Positions 8,551 to 17,346 of a DNA stretch of 64,000 nt are shown here, piece after piece (position 1 is the stretch's first letter; each line of letters begins with the position of its first letter). The position numbers were made by a program, and so were the translations under genes. Source of the DNA: Nitrospira japonica (GTDB lineage: Bacteria > Nitrospirota > Nitrospiria > Nitrospirales > Nitrospiraceae). The notes below the pieces were generated by a model, which made no database searches, had not been told where the DNA came from, and saw only the letters and a program-made list of their open reading frames with translations. The stretch is taken from assembly GCF_900169565.1 (NCBI RefSeq), contig NZ_LT828648.1, forward strand, positions 1-64,000, written 5' to 3'.

Positions 8551-10278
8551 TCATCCGGCCGACCGGTCGCCTGCCTGTGTCATGGTATCGGCGCGCAGTT
8601 CCGCGTCCTTGAGAATCCATTCGGCCGCTTCGATCATCGTCCGTGCGATAAGATCCGGCATCGCCTGTTCGGTCTTGAGTTGCGCCTTGATCGCTTCATC
8701 GACTGCTCCCGGCACCAGGAGCACGGACTTGGCGCCGATGACGTGCGCCAATTGAATGTCTCGCGCGTGATCGCCGACGAGGTAGCACCGGCGCAAATCG
8801 AGCTGCAGCTCGGCCACGGCCCGATCGACCATCCCACGCGCAGGTTTACGGCAGCGGCAACCATCGTCCGGGTGATGCGGGCAGAAATAGATCGCGTCCA
8901 GCGCCGCGTCGTCCGCTTCCAGCAACCCTTGCAGCCGCGCATGCACGCCCTCCAGATCCTTGAGCGTGAAGAACCCTCGGCCCACACCGGATTGATTGGT
9001 CACGACCACCAGGCGCGCGCCCGCCGCCTTGAGCCGGGAGAGGCCCGTCGTCACACCGGGCAGGAGTTTCAATTCCGCGGCGGATCTCAGATAGCCCGTA
9101 TCCTCGTTCAGCGTGCCGTCCCGATCGAGAAAGACCGTCACCCCGTCGAGGAGCGGGCGCGGGCCGGACGACTCCGCCGCAACCCGAACCGGCTGCGGAA
9201 CCTCCGCCATCGCGGGCGCCGCGGCGGGCCTGCGGATCAACTTGGCCGCCGCATCGTAGACCTGATCGACCGACACGCCGGTCATGCAGCGGTGATCGAT
9301 GGGACATTCGCGCAGCAGGCACGGCGCGCATTCGACCGGGTGCCGTATCAAGGCATGCTCGGCGCCGTATGGCGACGTCGTCCGCCAATCGGTCGGACCG
9401 AAGACGGCGACGATCGGCACGCCGAAGGCCGAACCGATGTGCATCGGCCCCGTATCATTGGTGACCAGCACCGCGCAACGCTTGACCGCGGCCATCAGTT
9501 CCCGGATCGTCGTGGCCCCGGAGAGAATCATCGACCGGCCGGTCAAGCCGGCGGCAATGCTTCGCCCGACCGCCTCCTCGCCCTTCGCCCCGAGAATCAG
9601 CACGGCTGCGGGCTTGCCGTGGGACTCCTCCATTTTACGGGAAAGACGCTCCGCCACCTGCGTGAACCGATCGGGCAGCCACCGCTTGGCGCCCCCGTAC
9701 GTGGAGCCGGGATTCACTCCGATGACCGGATCCTGCGCACCGATTCCAGCTTGCATCAGCCGCGCGGCCATCGACTGCTCTTCCTCCGGCGTGACTCGCA
9801 GCCCTGGATTAGACGGCTCACCGGACAGGCCAAGGGGCTTCAATAGATTCCAATAATAATGGACTTGATGGACCAACGTTCCGGGATCGGGAGGCGCGAC
9901 CGGCTCGGTGAGCAGCATACTGCGGCCGTCTGTCGCGTAGCCGTACCGCCTGGGAATGCCGGCAAGGAAGGCGATGAACGCCGCTTCGAACGCATTCTGG
10001 AAGAGGACCGCCACGTCGAACCGCTCCCGCCGCAGGTCGCCGGCCAGCGCCCACTTGCCCGTCAATCCCGCGTGCCGGCCCCGGTCCTCGTAGACGACGA
10101 GACGATCGACGACGGGATGCGCCTGGAAGAGCTGCGCGACCGCGGGCTTGACCAGCAGAAACAGTTGCGACCCCGGCCACACGCGCTTCAAGCCCTGCAG
10201 GGCCGGCTCGCACATGACGGCGTCGCCCAGCCAGTTGGGCCCCCGAACCAGTACCTTTTTCGGTGTCCCGTCAGGCAT
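8551..10278 (-). CDS. Fused LPS heptosyltransferase II (WaaF) and heptose-bisphosphate phosphatase (GmhB)
   Basis: The 575-aa protein joins two enzymes. Residues about 1-345 are a GT9 heptosyltransferase with VLVRGPNWLGDAVMCEPAL, GVNPGSTYGGAKRW and TNDTGPMHIGSAFGVP. After a linker rich in Ala/Pro, residues about 380-545 form a HAD-IIIA phosphatase with FLDRDGTLNED, VVTNQSGVGRGFF, a Cys/His zinc cluster (CPHHPDDGCRCRKP) and YLVGDHARDIQLA. This is the GmhB pattern, which dephosphorylates D-glycero-D-manno-heptose 1,7-bisphosphate on the way to ADP-heptose. The two steps are usually on separate proteins. The gene overlaps the lpxK stop by 8 nt. Confidence 0.88.
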   Translation of the reverse strand: MPDGTPKKVLVRGPNWLGDAVMCEPALQGLKRVWPGSQLFLLVKPAVAQLFQAHPVVDRLVVYEDRGRHAGLTGKWALAGDLRRERFDVAVLFQNAFEAAFIAFLAGIPRRYGYATDGRSMLLTEPVAPPDPGTLVHQVHYYWNLLKPLGLSGEPSNPGLRVTPEEEQSMAARLMQAGIGAQDPVIGVNPGSTYGGAKRWLPDRFTQVAERLSRKMEESHGKPAAVLILGAKGEEAVGRSIAAGLTGRSMILSGATTIRELMAAVKRCAVLVTNDTGPMHIGSAFGVPIVAVFGPTDWRTTSPYGAEHALIRHPVECAPCLLRECPIDHRCMTGVSVDQVYDAAAKLIRRPAAAPAMAEVPQPVRVAAESSGPRPLLDGVTVFLDRDGTLNEDTGYLRSAAELKLLPGVTTGLSRLKAAGARLVVVTNQSGVGRGFFTLKDLEGVHARLQGLLEADDAALDAIYFCPHHPDDGCRCRKPARGMVDRAVAELQLDLRRCYLVGDHARDIQLAHVIGAKSVLLVPGAVDEAIKAQLKTEQAMPDLIARTMIEAAEWILKDAELRADTMTQAGDRSAG

Positions 10279-11350
10279 AGGCCGTCCCCGTTCCCCCTGC
10301 CGACGCCTTCGCGATCAATTCCCGAAGTTCCCGCTCACCCGCGACGATGTCCGTCCCGAGACGGACGGCCCACCACCCGCCGTCGGAAGGAGCAAGCAGC
10401 GGGGCGAGCTTGCCCGCGTCTTTCTCGGTCGTCAGAATCAGGTCCGTCTTCGCCGCTGCGGCTTTTGCACGCACGTCTGTCACGTCCTCGCGCGTATACC
10501 GATGGTGATCGCGATAGATCATGTGTTCGACCGGCGTCATTCCCAGCCGGATCGCCAGGGCACGAAACGCAGCGGGATCCGCGATTCCGCTGCACAATAC
10601 GGCCGTCTTACCACGGCACCAGTCGAGCGGCTGCGGCGACCCGTCCGCGACGGACACCAGCGTCTCCGGGCGAAAGACCGCCTGCGCGATGGGGACGCCG
10701 GGGATGATCGGCTGGAGCAGATCCGCAATCGCCGCCGCCTGCTCCGGACGGTCGGCCTTCGTCACGACGATCATGGACGCGCGGGCCGCCGCACCGATCG
10801 GCTCGCGGAGCCGGCCGGCCGGAAACACCGCGCGCAGGCCCTCGAAGTCCGTCGCATCGACGAGCAGCAGATCCACGTCGCGCTGGACGGCAAGATGCTG
10901 AAATCCGTCGTCGAGCAGGACGTAATCGACGGGAAATTGGTCCAGGACCCACCGGCCGAGCGCATAGCGGTCGGCGCCGACCGCCACGACCGCGGTGGGA
11001 CAACGCCGTGCCATCAAATACGGTTCGTCCCCCGCCTCGTCCGGAGTCCCCAACACCTTCGCGCCGTTCGAGACGATCAGCCGCGGAGCCGCTCCGCCCC
11101 GCCGGTACCCACGGCTCAAGATCGCGACCCGTTTACCTTCTCTCGACAGTCCTTCGGCCAAACGGATGACGAATGGCGTCTTGCCTGTACCGCCGACCGT
11201 CAGGTTGCCGACGCTCACCACCGGCACGGGCAATTTCCGTCTCGCCAGCCACCCGCGCCGGTATGACGTCGCGCGAATCCGGCCGGCCAGGCCGTAGAGC
11301 CAACCGGCCCAGAGCAGCCACCACCGCACCTGTGACCCTGGCGTGAACAC
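10271..11350 (-). CDS. lpxK: Tetraacyldisaccharide 4'-kinase LpxK
   Basis: The 359-aa protein has the LpxK P-loop VVSVGNLTVGGTGKTP at about residues 44-59, then SRGYRRGG and VLLDDGFQHLAVQRDVD, the conserved LpxK elements. It phosphorylates the 4' position of the lipid A disaccharide at the inner membrane using ATP. The N-terminal segment (WWLLWAGWLYGLAGRI) is hydrophobic and fits the known membrane-associated helix. It sits between waaA and the waaF-gmhB fusion, with 7-8 bp junctions, inside the lipid A operon. Confidence 0.93.
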   Translation of the reverse strand: MFTPGSQVRWWLLWAGWLYGLAGRIRATSYRRGWLARRKLPVPVVSVGNLTVGGTGKTPFVIRLAEGLSREGKRVAILSRGYRRGGAAPRLIVSNGAKVLGTPDEAGDEPYLMARRCPTAVVAVGADRYALGRWVLDQFPVDYVLLDDGFQHLAVQRDVDLLLVDATDFEGLRAVFPAGRLREPIGAAARASMIVVTKADRPEQAAAIADLLQPIIPGVPIAQAVFRPETLVSVADGSPQPLDWCRGKTAVLCSGIADPAAFRALAIRLGMTPVEHMIYRDHHRYTREDVTDVRAKAAAAKTDLILTTEKDAGKLAPLLAPSDGGWWAVRLGTDIVAGERELRELIAKASAGGTGTAYA

Positions 11351-11357
11351 AATCCGG

Positions 11358-12761
11358 TTATCGTCCGGCCATCAGCGGAAGCGAATCGGGAGCCGGCGCC
11401 GGCCTGCGAGTCCCGACCGCGGCGCGCAGCACGTCGTCCACCGCATCGACCGTGGCCTTCAGCGCGCCCCGATTCTGTTCGACGACGGAGCGGGCGGCGA
11501 CCCCGATGCGCGCTCCTTCGTCCGGCCGATCGAGAAGTTCCCCGATCCTTTTGGCCAGCTCTTCGCCGGTCACGCGAACGCCTCCGCCCGCCTGCAACAA
11601 AAACCCGGCGATTTCTGCACAATGGTCCGTATAGGGACCGAAGAGCACCGGCTTGCCCCACAAAGCCGGTTCGAGCAAGTTGTGGCCTCCCACCGGCACG
11701 AGCGTGCCGCCGACGAATGCGACCACGGCTTCCCGATACAGCGTCGCCAATTCACCCCGGGAGTCCAGCAGGATGACGCGCGGCCCCGACCAGGTCTCGT
11801 TCCGGTCCGCCTTCATGGCGGTCCGCCGCCGCACCGACACTCCTCGCGCGCGCACCATCGCCTCCACCTGTTCGGCCCGTTCGATATGTCTGGGGGCCAG
11901 AAGCAACAGCAGCGAGGGATGGTGCTCAGCGAGGGACCGGTAGGCGTCCACGAGCGCTTCCTCCTCACCCGGATGCGTGCTCCCGGCGACGATCAACTGC
12001 TCACCGTCCCGCAATCCCAGGCTCGAGCGGACCGACCGGCTGTCCACCGACTCGGGAGCGGGCTGGTCGAACTTGATGTTTCCGGTGCGCTTCACCACTT
12101 TGGCATCCGCTCCGAGCGCGATGATGCGTTCCGCATCCCGGTCCGACTGCATCAGGCAGAGGCTCAGTGTTTCGAGCATCGAGCGGTAGAACGAGCGCAC
12201 CGGCTCCCACTGCTGGCGGGCGAAGGACCGGCTCGAGAGCCGCCCGTTGACCAGCACCGTGGGAATACCGGACCGGTGCAGGCTGCGCAACAGATTGGGC
12301 CAGAGTTCCGTTTCCACGAACAGATACAGCACCGGACGCAAGTGCCGGATCATGCACGAGACCACCCACGGAAAATCGAGCGGCGCATAACAGTGCTCGG
12401 CCACTCCGCGCAGCCGCTGTTCCACCGCCTCCCGGCCGGTCTCGGTGACGGTCGAAACGGCAAAGCGGTAGTCGGGATGCCGGCGGTGCAGTTCCTTCAC
12501 GAGCGGCGTCACCGCGACGACTTCGCCGAGTGAAACCGCATGGATCCAGACGAGCGGCCGTTCGTCGGGACGGATCGGCGGTCGAGCGAATCCGAAACGC
12601 TGAGGCAGCCCGCGGCGGCAACGTTTCTTGGCCAGCAACAGGCAGAGGATGACGGGCGTCGCGAGCAGGAGCACGGCATTATAGAGGAAGTACCACATGG
12701 CAGTCTGGACAGGTCTCCGATCAGGCTGAGCCCCAATCGGCGCGCTCACGGTCCCGCTCAC
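11358..12761 (-). CDS. waaA: 3-deoxy-D-manno-octulosonic acid (Kdo) transferase WaaA/KdtA
   Basis: The 467-aa protein carries the KdtA pattern: an N-terminal membrane anchor (YNAVLLLATPVILCLLL), HAVSLGEVVAVTPLV, FVETELWPNL with the catalytic Glu region, and GSTHPGEEEALVDAY. It adds Kdo from CMP-Kdo to lipid IVA on the cytoplasmic face. The GTG at 12761 overlaps the TGA of the restored acyltransferase frame by 4 nt (GTGA), which favours this start. An ATG at 12698 (MWYFLYN) is the alternative and would remove 21 residues ahead of the anchor. Confidence 0.92.
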   Translation of the reverse strand: MSGTVSAPIGAQPDRRPVQTAMWYFLYNAVLLLATPVILCLLLAKKRCRRGLPQRFGFARPPIRPDERPLVWIHAVSLGEVVAVTPLVKELHRRHPDYRFAVSTVTETGREAVEQRLRGVAEHCYAPLDFPWVVSCMIRHLRPVLYLFVETELWPNLLRSLHRSGIPTVLVNGRLSSRSFARQQWEPVRSFYRSMLETLSLCLMQSDRDAERIIALGADAKVVKRTGNIKFDQPAPESVDSRSVRSSLGLRDGEQLIVAGSTHPGEEEALVDAYRSLAEHHPSLLLLLAPRHIERAEQVEAMVRARGVSVRRRTAMKADRNETWSGPRVILLDSRGELATLYREAVVAFVGGTLVPVGGHNLLEPALWGKPVLFGPYTDHCAEIAGFLLQAGGGVRVTGEELAKRIGELLDRPDEGARIGVAARSVVEQNRGALKATVDAVDDVLRAAVGTRRPAPAPDSLPLMAGR

Positions 12762-13446
12762 GATCCGTGTGGCCGCGGCGTCATTATATCGTCCGCTTCG
12801 GCGGTGAGCCGGTTCAGCGCGTCTTCCAGCTCCACCCGCTTCGCTTCAAGCTCTTCGGGGCCGGCCGTACGCGGAACGATGAGCGGGCTGCCCCAAAGAA
12901 ACAACCCGCGCGAGCCGGGCCATGGCACCATGAACCGATCCCAGCTCGCGAAGAGTTTTTTTTTGAGCAGGCCGCCGCAATCGGCACGATCGGCAGCCCC
13001 GTCGCCCTGGCCAACTGGATCACGCCGATCTTCGCCACCCGCGCCGGGCCTTTCGGCCCGTCCGGCGTCACGACCAGATCGAGCCCGGAATGGCCCAGAC
13101 GGATCAACTCGCGCAGCGCTTCCACGCCGCCCCTGGTGCTCGAGCCCCTCACGGCAAGAAAACCGAAGCGCTCGACGATGCGCGCGATGATCTCCCCGTC
13201 CTGATGCTGGCTGATGAGCACGTAGGCCCGCTCGCCGCGGTAGGCGAACGGCATCAACAGCTGGCGCGCATGCCAGAACACGAAGATGGCGCGCTTGCCT
13301 TCCCGGTACAGATCGTCGGCAACTTCATGCCCTTTGCTCTCGATGCGCATGGACCGGCCGAGACAACGGATGATCCAAGCGCCGACCGGCGGCAGCACCG
13401 ACAGTTTCACCCAGCGCTCGAGTCGTTTACCCGCGGTGCCGCTCAT
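12758..13446 (-). CDS. DUF374/LpxL-like lysophospholipid acyltransferase family protein, interrupted by a frameshift
   Basis: From ATG 13446 the frame encodes a DUF374-type acyltransferase (FVFWHARQLLMPFAY, ISQHQDGEIIARI, VTPDGPKGPARV) with the HxxxxxxP and DGPKGP motifs. At the A9 run (plus-strand T9 at 12956-12964) the frame becomes meaningless. The next frame continues the family sequence (LFASWDRFMVPWPGSRGLFL to the C-terminus), 65 codons, ending at TGA 12758. That TGA overlaps the waaA GTG by 4 nt, so the second frame is clearly the native end. Uncorrected, the product is 210 aa with a scrambled tail. The cause could be a sequencing error, a true mutation or transcriptional slippage. Likely role: secondary acylation of lipid A. 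Confidence 0.8.
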
Positions 13447-15185
13447 TGGGACACGTCCTGGAACTGCATCGCGTGCAGCCGTTGATAGTGGCCTCCGTGG
13501 CGCAGCAGTTCTTCATGGGTGCCGACCTCGACGATCCTGCCCCGGCTGAGCACGACGATACGGTCCGCGCGCTGGATAGTGGACAGCCGGTGCGCGATCA
13601 CGACGGTCGTGCGGTTTTGCATGAGGTTCGTGAGGGCGAGTTGGACGACGCGCTCCGATTCCGTGTCGAGGGCGGACGTCGCCTCGTCCAGAATCAACAA
13701 GGGAGGATCTCTGAGAATCGCGCGGGCGATGGCCAGCCGCTGCCGCTCGCCGCCCGAGAGCTTGACGCCTTTCTCTCCGACCACCGTGCGATAACTCTGC
13801 GGCAGCCGCTCGATGAAATCGTGGGCGTAGGCCTGCCTGGCCGCCTGCTCGATCTGCTCGTCGGTGGCGTCCCGCCGGCCGAACGCGATGTTGGCGCGGA
13901 CGGAATCGTCGAACAGGACGACGTCCTGCGACACGATGCCGATCTGCGCGCGAAGCGACGCCAGCGTGTAGGACTGGATGTCGATGCCGTCGATGAGGAT
14001 GTGGCCGGCCGTGGGTTCATAGAAGCGGGGCAGCAGATTCACGAGCGTGGTCTTGCCGCTCCCGCTGCTGCCGACGATGGCGACCATCTCACCGGCGCGG
14101 ATGGTCAGGTCGATGCCGTTGAGAGCCGGCACGCTCTGGCTCTCGTAATGGAACGTCACGTCCTGATACGCGACCGACTGGCCGATCGGCGGCAGCACGA
14201 GACTCCCGCGCTCGATTTCCTGTTCGGTTTTGAGATCGATGACGCCGAAGACCCGCTCGGCCGCCGCCAGCGCCTGCTGAATCGTATTGTTGGACCCGGA
14301 CAACCTCCGGATCGGCGTGTAGGCCATGAACATCGCCGTCAGAAAGGAAAAGAACGACCCGGGCGTCATGGCGCCGTTGATGACGAGATAGCCGCCATAC
14401 CAGACGATGGCCGCGACGCCGACCACGCCGATCACTTCCATGTGCGACGAGCCGAGCGACGACACCTGGATGGCCTTCATCGTCGTGTTCAGGAACGCCC
14501 GGTTGCTGTCCTTGAACCGTTGCGCCTCCGCCTCTTCACGACCGTAGGCCTTCACCATGCGGATGCCGGCCAGCGTCTCCTGCAGCGTGGAGGCCATGTC
14601 GCCCATCCGCTCTTGCCCGCTGGCCGCGAGCGCGCGCAACCGCTTGCCCATGCGCACCGTGGTCACGACGGCGAGCGGAATGACGACGATCGACAGCCCC
14701 GCAAGCTGCCAATTCTGATAGAAGATCACGCCGAGCATGGCGAGGAAGGTGAGCCCCTGCTGGAAGATATCCTTTAGAACACCGGCCACCGCGTTGGCCA
14801 TGAGCGTGACGTCGTTGACGACGCGCGAGACGAGCCGACCGGACGTATTCGCATCGTGATAGCCGACCGGCAGGCGGATCATCTTCCCGAAGAGTTCCTG
14901 GCGGATGTCGGTGATGACCTGGTTGCCGACATAGTTCATGAGGTAGTTCTGGCCGTAGTTGAACGCGCTCTTGAGGACCGACACGATGAAGAGCGCGAGC
15001 GGCAACGCGAGCAGAAGCCCCTCGTTCTTGTTGATGAAGATCTCGTCCAGCACCGGTTTCACCAGCCAGGCGTAGGCGCCGGAAAACACCGCCACGAGGG
15101 CGGAACAGACGAACGCCGCGACCAGCCGCAGCCGGTACGGCTTGAGATACCGGACCAATCGCATGAACCGGTCTAGACCCGACAT
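13443..15185 (-). CDS. msbA: Lipid A export ABC transporter MsbA
   Basis: The 580-aa half-transporter has about six N-terminal membrane segments (for example LVAAFVCSALVAVFSGAYAW) and a C-terminal ATPase. The ATPase carries Walker A GSSGSGKTT near residue 375, the signature LSGGERQR, and Walker B LLILDEATSALD. It is expected to flip core-lipid A across the inner membrane. It overlaps the acyltransferase start by 4 nt and the lpxB stop by 13 nt, so it belongs to the coupled lipid A gene string. Other ABC exporters share this fold; the context makes MsbA the best call. Confidence 0.92.
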   Translation of the reverse strand: MSGLDRFMRLVRYLKPYRLRLVAAFVCSALVAVFSGAYAWLVKPVLDEIFINKNEGLLLALPLALFIVSVLKSAFNYGQNYLMNYVGNQVITDIRQELFGKMIRLPVGYHDANTSGRLVSRVVNDVTLMANAVAGVLKDIFQQGLTFLAMLGVIFYQNWQLAGLSIVVIPLAVVTTVRMGKRLRALAASGQERMGDMASTLQETLAGIRMVKAYGREEAEAQRFKDSNRAFLNTTMKAIQVSSLGSSHMEVIGVVGVAAIVWYGGYLVINGAMTPGSFFSFLTAMFMAYTPIRRLSGSNNTIQQALAAAERVFGVIDLKTEQEIERGSLVLPPIGQSVAYQDVTFHYESQSVPALNGIDLTIRAGEMVAIVGSSGSGKTTLVNLLPRFYEPTAGHILIDGIDIQSYTLASLRAQIGIVSQDVVLFDDSVRANIAFGRRDATDEQIEQAARQAYAHDFIERLPQSYRTVVGEKGVKLSGGERQRLAIARAILRDPPLLILDEATSALDTESERVVQLALTNLMQNRTTVVIAHRLSTIQRADRIVVLSRGRIVEVGTHEELLRHGGHYQRLHAMQFQDVSQ

Positions 15186-16303
15186 TCGTCCAATACCACC
15201 TGGGCGGCCCGTCTGGACGCGCCCGGTTCTCCCAACGTGAGCCGCACCTGCTGCAGATTGTCTTTCATATCGTCATACGCCCGCCGGTCGTTCAGCAGCC
15301 GTTCCGTTTGCGCGATCAACCGTTCGGCCGTCGCGTCGCCCTGAATGAGTTCCGGGACTACCGAACTGCCGGCAATGAGATTGACCAGCCCGATCCACTT
15401 GACCTTGATCAGGCAGCGCGCCACCACATACGTGGGCAGCGTGGTCTTGTACAACAGTACCATCGGCGTGCCAACCACGGCCGCCTGCAGAGTCGCGGTG
15501 CCGGAGGCGATCCATAATATATCCGAAGCGGCCATCACTTCGCTGGCCTGGTCCCGCACGAGCACCACCGGGACAGGACTGCCGTGCAGCTGTTCCCGGA
15601 TCAGCGCATCTTTGATCGACGGCGCCTGCGCCAGAATGAACTGAGTCTTCGGATAGCGGGCGAGAAAATCGGCGGCCGCCTTCAAGAGCACCGGCATGAG
15701 CAGTTCGACTTCGGCGACCCGGCTGCCCGGCAGGAGCCCCACCACCGGCGCCTCCGGGTCGAGGCCGAACCGGCGGCGCAACGCCGGTCGGTCGTAACGG
15801 GGCGCCACCGCATCCAGCAGCGGATGCCCCACGTAGGTGCAGGGGACGCCGGCACGGCGGTAGATCTCCTGCTCGAACGGCAGGATCACCACGACATGAT
15901 TGACGCGCCGCTGAATCCATTTGATCCGGCGCGGCCGCCAGGCCCAGATCTGAGGGGCAATATAATAGAGCACCTTCTGCTTGGCGGCCCTGGCCACCCG
16001 CGCGAAATGAAGGTTCAAGGCGGGATTGTCGATCAACACGACCAGATCCCAGGGTTCGGAGCGTAACACGCGTCTGATCGCGCGGATCCGCTGGACAAGG
16101 GCCCGCACTGCCGAGAGGCCGATCAGACCCACCAGGTCCAGCTGCGGCACTCCCGGAATCAGGGCGACTCCCGCGGCCTTCATGCCGTTACCGCCGATGC
16201 CGACCAGCTGGGCCGAGGGATCCAGGGAAAGGATTTCTCTCGCCAGATTGGCTCCGTGCAGATCCCCGGAGGCTTCACCGGTTACGATCAGAATACGGGG
16301 CAT
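15173..16303 (-). CDS. lpxB: Lipid-A-disaccharide synthase LpxB
   Basis: The 376-aa protein starts at ATG 16303 (MPRILIVTGEASGDLHGANL), giving the usual LpxB length of about 380. Conserved features include GIGGNGMKAAGV, YIAPQIWAWRPRRI and LLPGSRVAEVELL. LpxB condenses UDP-2,3-diacylglucosamine with lipid X to form the beta-1,6 disaccharide. The frame continues upstream to 16366, but that part is not conserved and lies in the short gap after the oxidoreductase gene. It follows lpxI and a Gfo/Idh protein and precedes msbA. Confidence 0.95.
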   Translation of the reverse strand: MPRILIVTGEASGDLHGANLAREILSLDPSAQLVGIGGNGMKAAGVALIPGVPQLDLVGLIGLSAVRALVQRIRAIRRVLRSEPWDLVVLIDNPALNLHFARVARAAKQKVLYYIAPQIWAWRPRRIKWIQRRVNHVVVILPFEQEIYRRAGVPCTYVGHPLLDAVAPRYDRPALRRRFGLDPEAPVVGLLPGSRVAEVELLMPVLLKAAADFLARYPKTQFILAQAPSIKDALIREQLHGSPVPVVLVRDQASEVMAASDILWIASGTATLQAAVVGTPMVLLYKTTLPTYVVARCLIKVKWIGLVNLIAGSSVVPELIQGDATAERLIAQTERLLNDRRAYDDMKDNLQQVRLTLGEPGASRRAAQVVLDECRV

Positions 16304-16380
16304 GCGCCTACCACCATCGGGAACGGAGCGGCCGGCCTGACAGGCCGGCTCGATGGGCGGTCCCATATCCTACGACCGCC

Positions 16381-17346
16381 CTAGCTTGTCGCACCCGGCT
16401 CCTCATGGCGTTGCGTGAAGGATTCGATCGCTTTCAGGACCTGATGCGCCAACTCCAACGCGAGCGCGCCGTCTTCACCGGAGACCACAGGGCGCGCGCC
16501 GGTCCTCGCGGATTCGAGAAAGGACGTCAGCTGCAGCTTCAACGGCTCCTCGTCCCCTCCCTGCAGCTGCTGGACGACGATGGAGGGTCTGGGAGCTTCC
16601 TGCTGTTCCCGGCGACAGACCATGCCCTGGCGCGTCTGAAAATCGATCGACACGTAACTGTCCCGCTGAAAGACCCGGAACCGCCGCATCTTGTTCGTCG
16701 AGACCCGGCTGACGGTGAGGTTGGCGACGCAGCCGCCCTTGAACTGGATCCTGGCGTTGGCGATGTCCACGGTGGAGGACAGCACCGGCACGCCGGCCGC
16801 CCGCACTTCTTCCACCGGACCGGGATCGAACGAAAGGACCATATCCAGGTCATGGATCATCAGATCGAGCACGACGTCCACGTCGGTGCCCCGCTCGCTG
16901 AAGCTGCTGAGCCGGTGACATTCGATGAACGCGGGCCGGCCGATGTGCGGCCGCATCACCTGCATGACGGGATTGAATCGCTCGCTGTGCCCCACTTGCA
17001 GACAGAGACCCCGCTGCTTGGCGAGCTGGACCAGTTCACGGGCCTCCGCCGACGTCACGGCAATCGGCTTTTCCACCAGCACGTGCTTGCCGGCCGACAG
17101 ACAGGCCTTCGCCACGGCATGATGCGCCGAGGTCGGTACGGCCACGCTCACGACGTCGACGTGCGGGAGCAGCTCGCCGAGATCGGAAAAGACTTTCGTG
17201 CCCAGTTTGTCCGCGATGACCTTCGCCCGGTCCGGCGAGAGATCCGTGATGCCGGCCAGTTGTGAACCTGGAATCGCCGCATAGAGACGCGCGTGGTGCT
17301 GCCCCAAATGACCTACGCCGATCACACCGGCCCGCAAGGGGATCAT
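16381..17346 (-). CDS. Gfo/Idh/MocA-family oxidoreductase (possible GnnA-like UDP-GlcNAc 3-dehydrogenase)
   Basis: The 321-aa protein begins RAGVIGVGHLGQHHARLY, a Rossmann NAD(P)-binding motif, and has the catalytic-Lys signature HVLVEKPIAVTSAEA near residue 95. The C-terminal domain starts around IECHRLSSFSERGTDVDVV. The start at ATG 17346 overlaps lpxI by 4 nt. A Gfo/Idh enzyme between lpxA/lpxI and lpxB recalls GnnA of Acidithiobacillus and Leptospira. GnnA oxidises UDP-GlcNAc at C3 so that an amino group can be placed there for amide-linked lipid A. The partner aminotransferase GnnB is not in the window, so this role is only inferred. Confidence 0.85.
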   Translation of the reverse strand: MIPLRAGVIGVGHLGQHHARLYAAIPGSQLAGITDLSPDRAKVIADKLGTKVFSDLGELLPHVDVVSVAVPTSAHHAVAKACLSAGKHVLVEKPIAVTSAEARELVQLAKQRGLCLQVGHSERFNPVMQVMRPHIGRPAFIECHRLSSFSERGTDVDVVLDLMIHDLDMVLSFDPGPVEEVRAAGVPVLSSTVDIANARIQFKGGCVANLTVSRVSTNKMRRFRVFQRDSYVSIDFQTRQGMVCRREQQEAPRPSIVVQQLQGGDEEPLKLQLTSFLESARTGARPVVSGEDGALALELAHQVLKAIESFTQRHEEPGATS

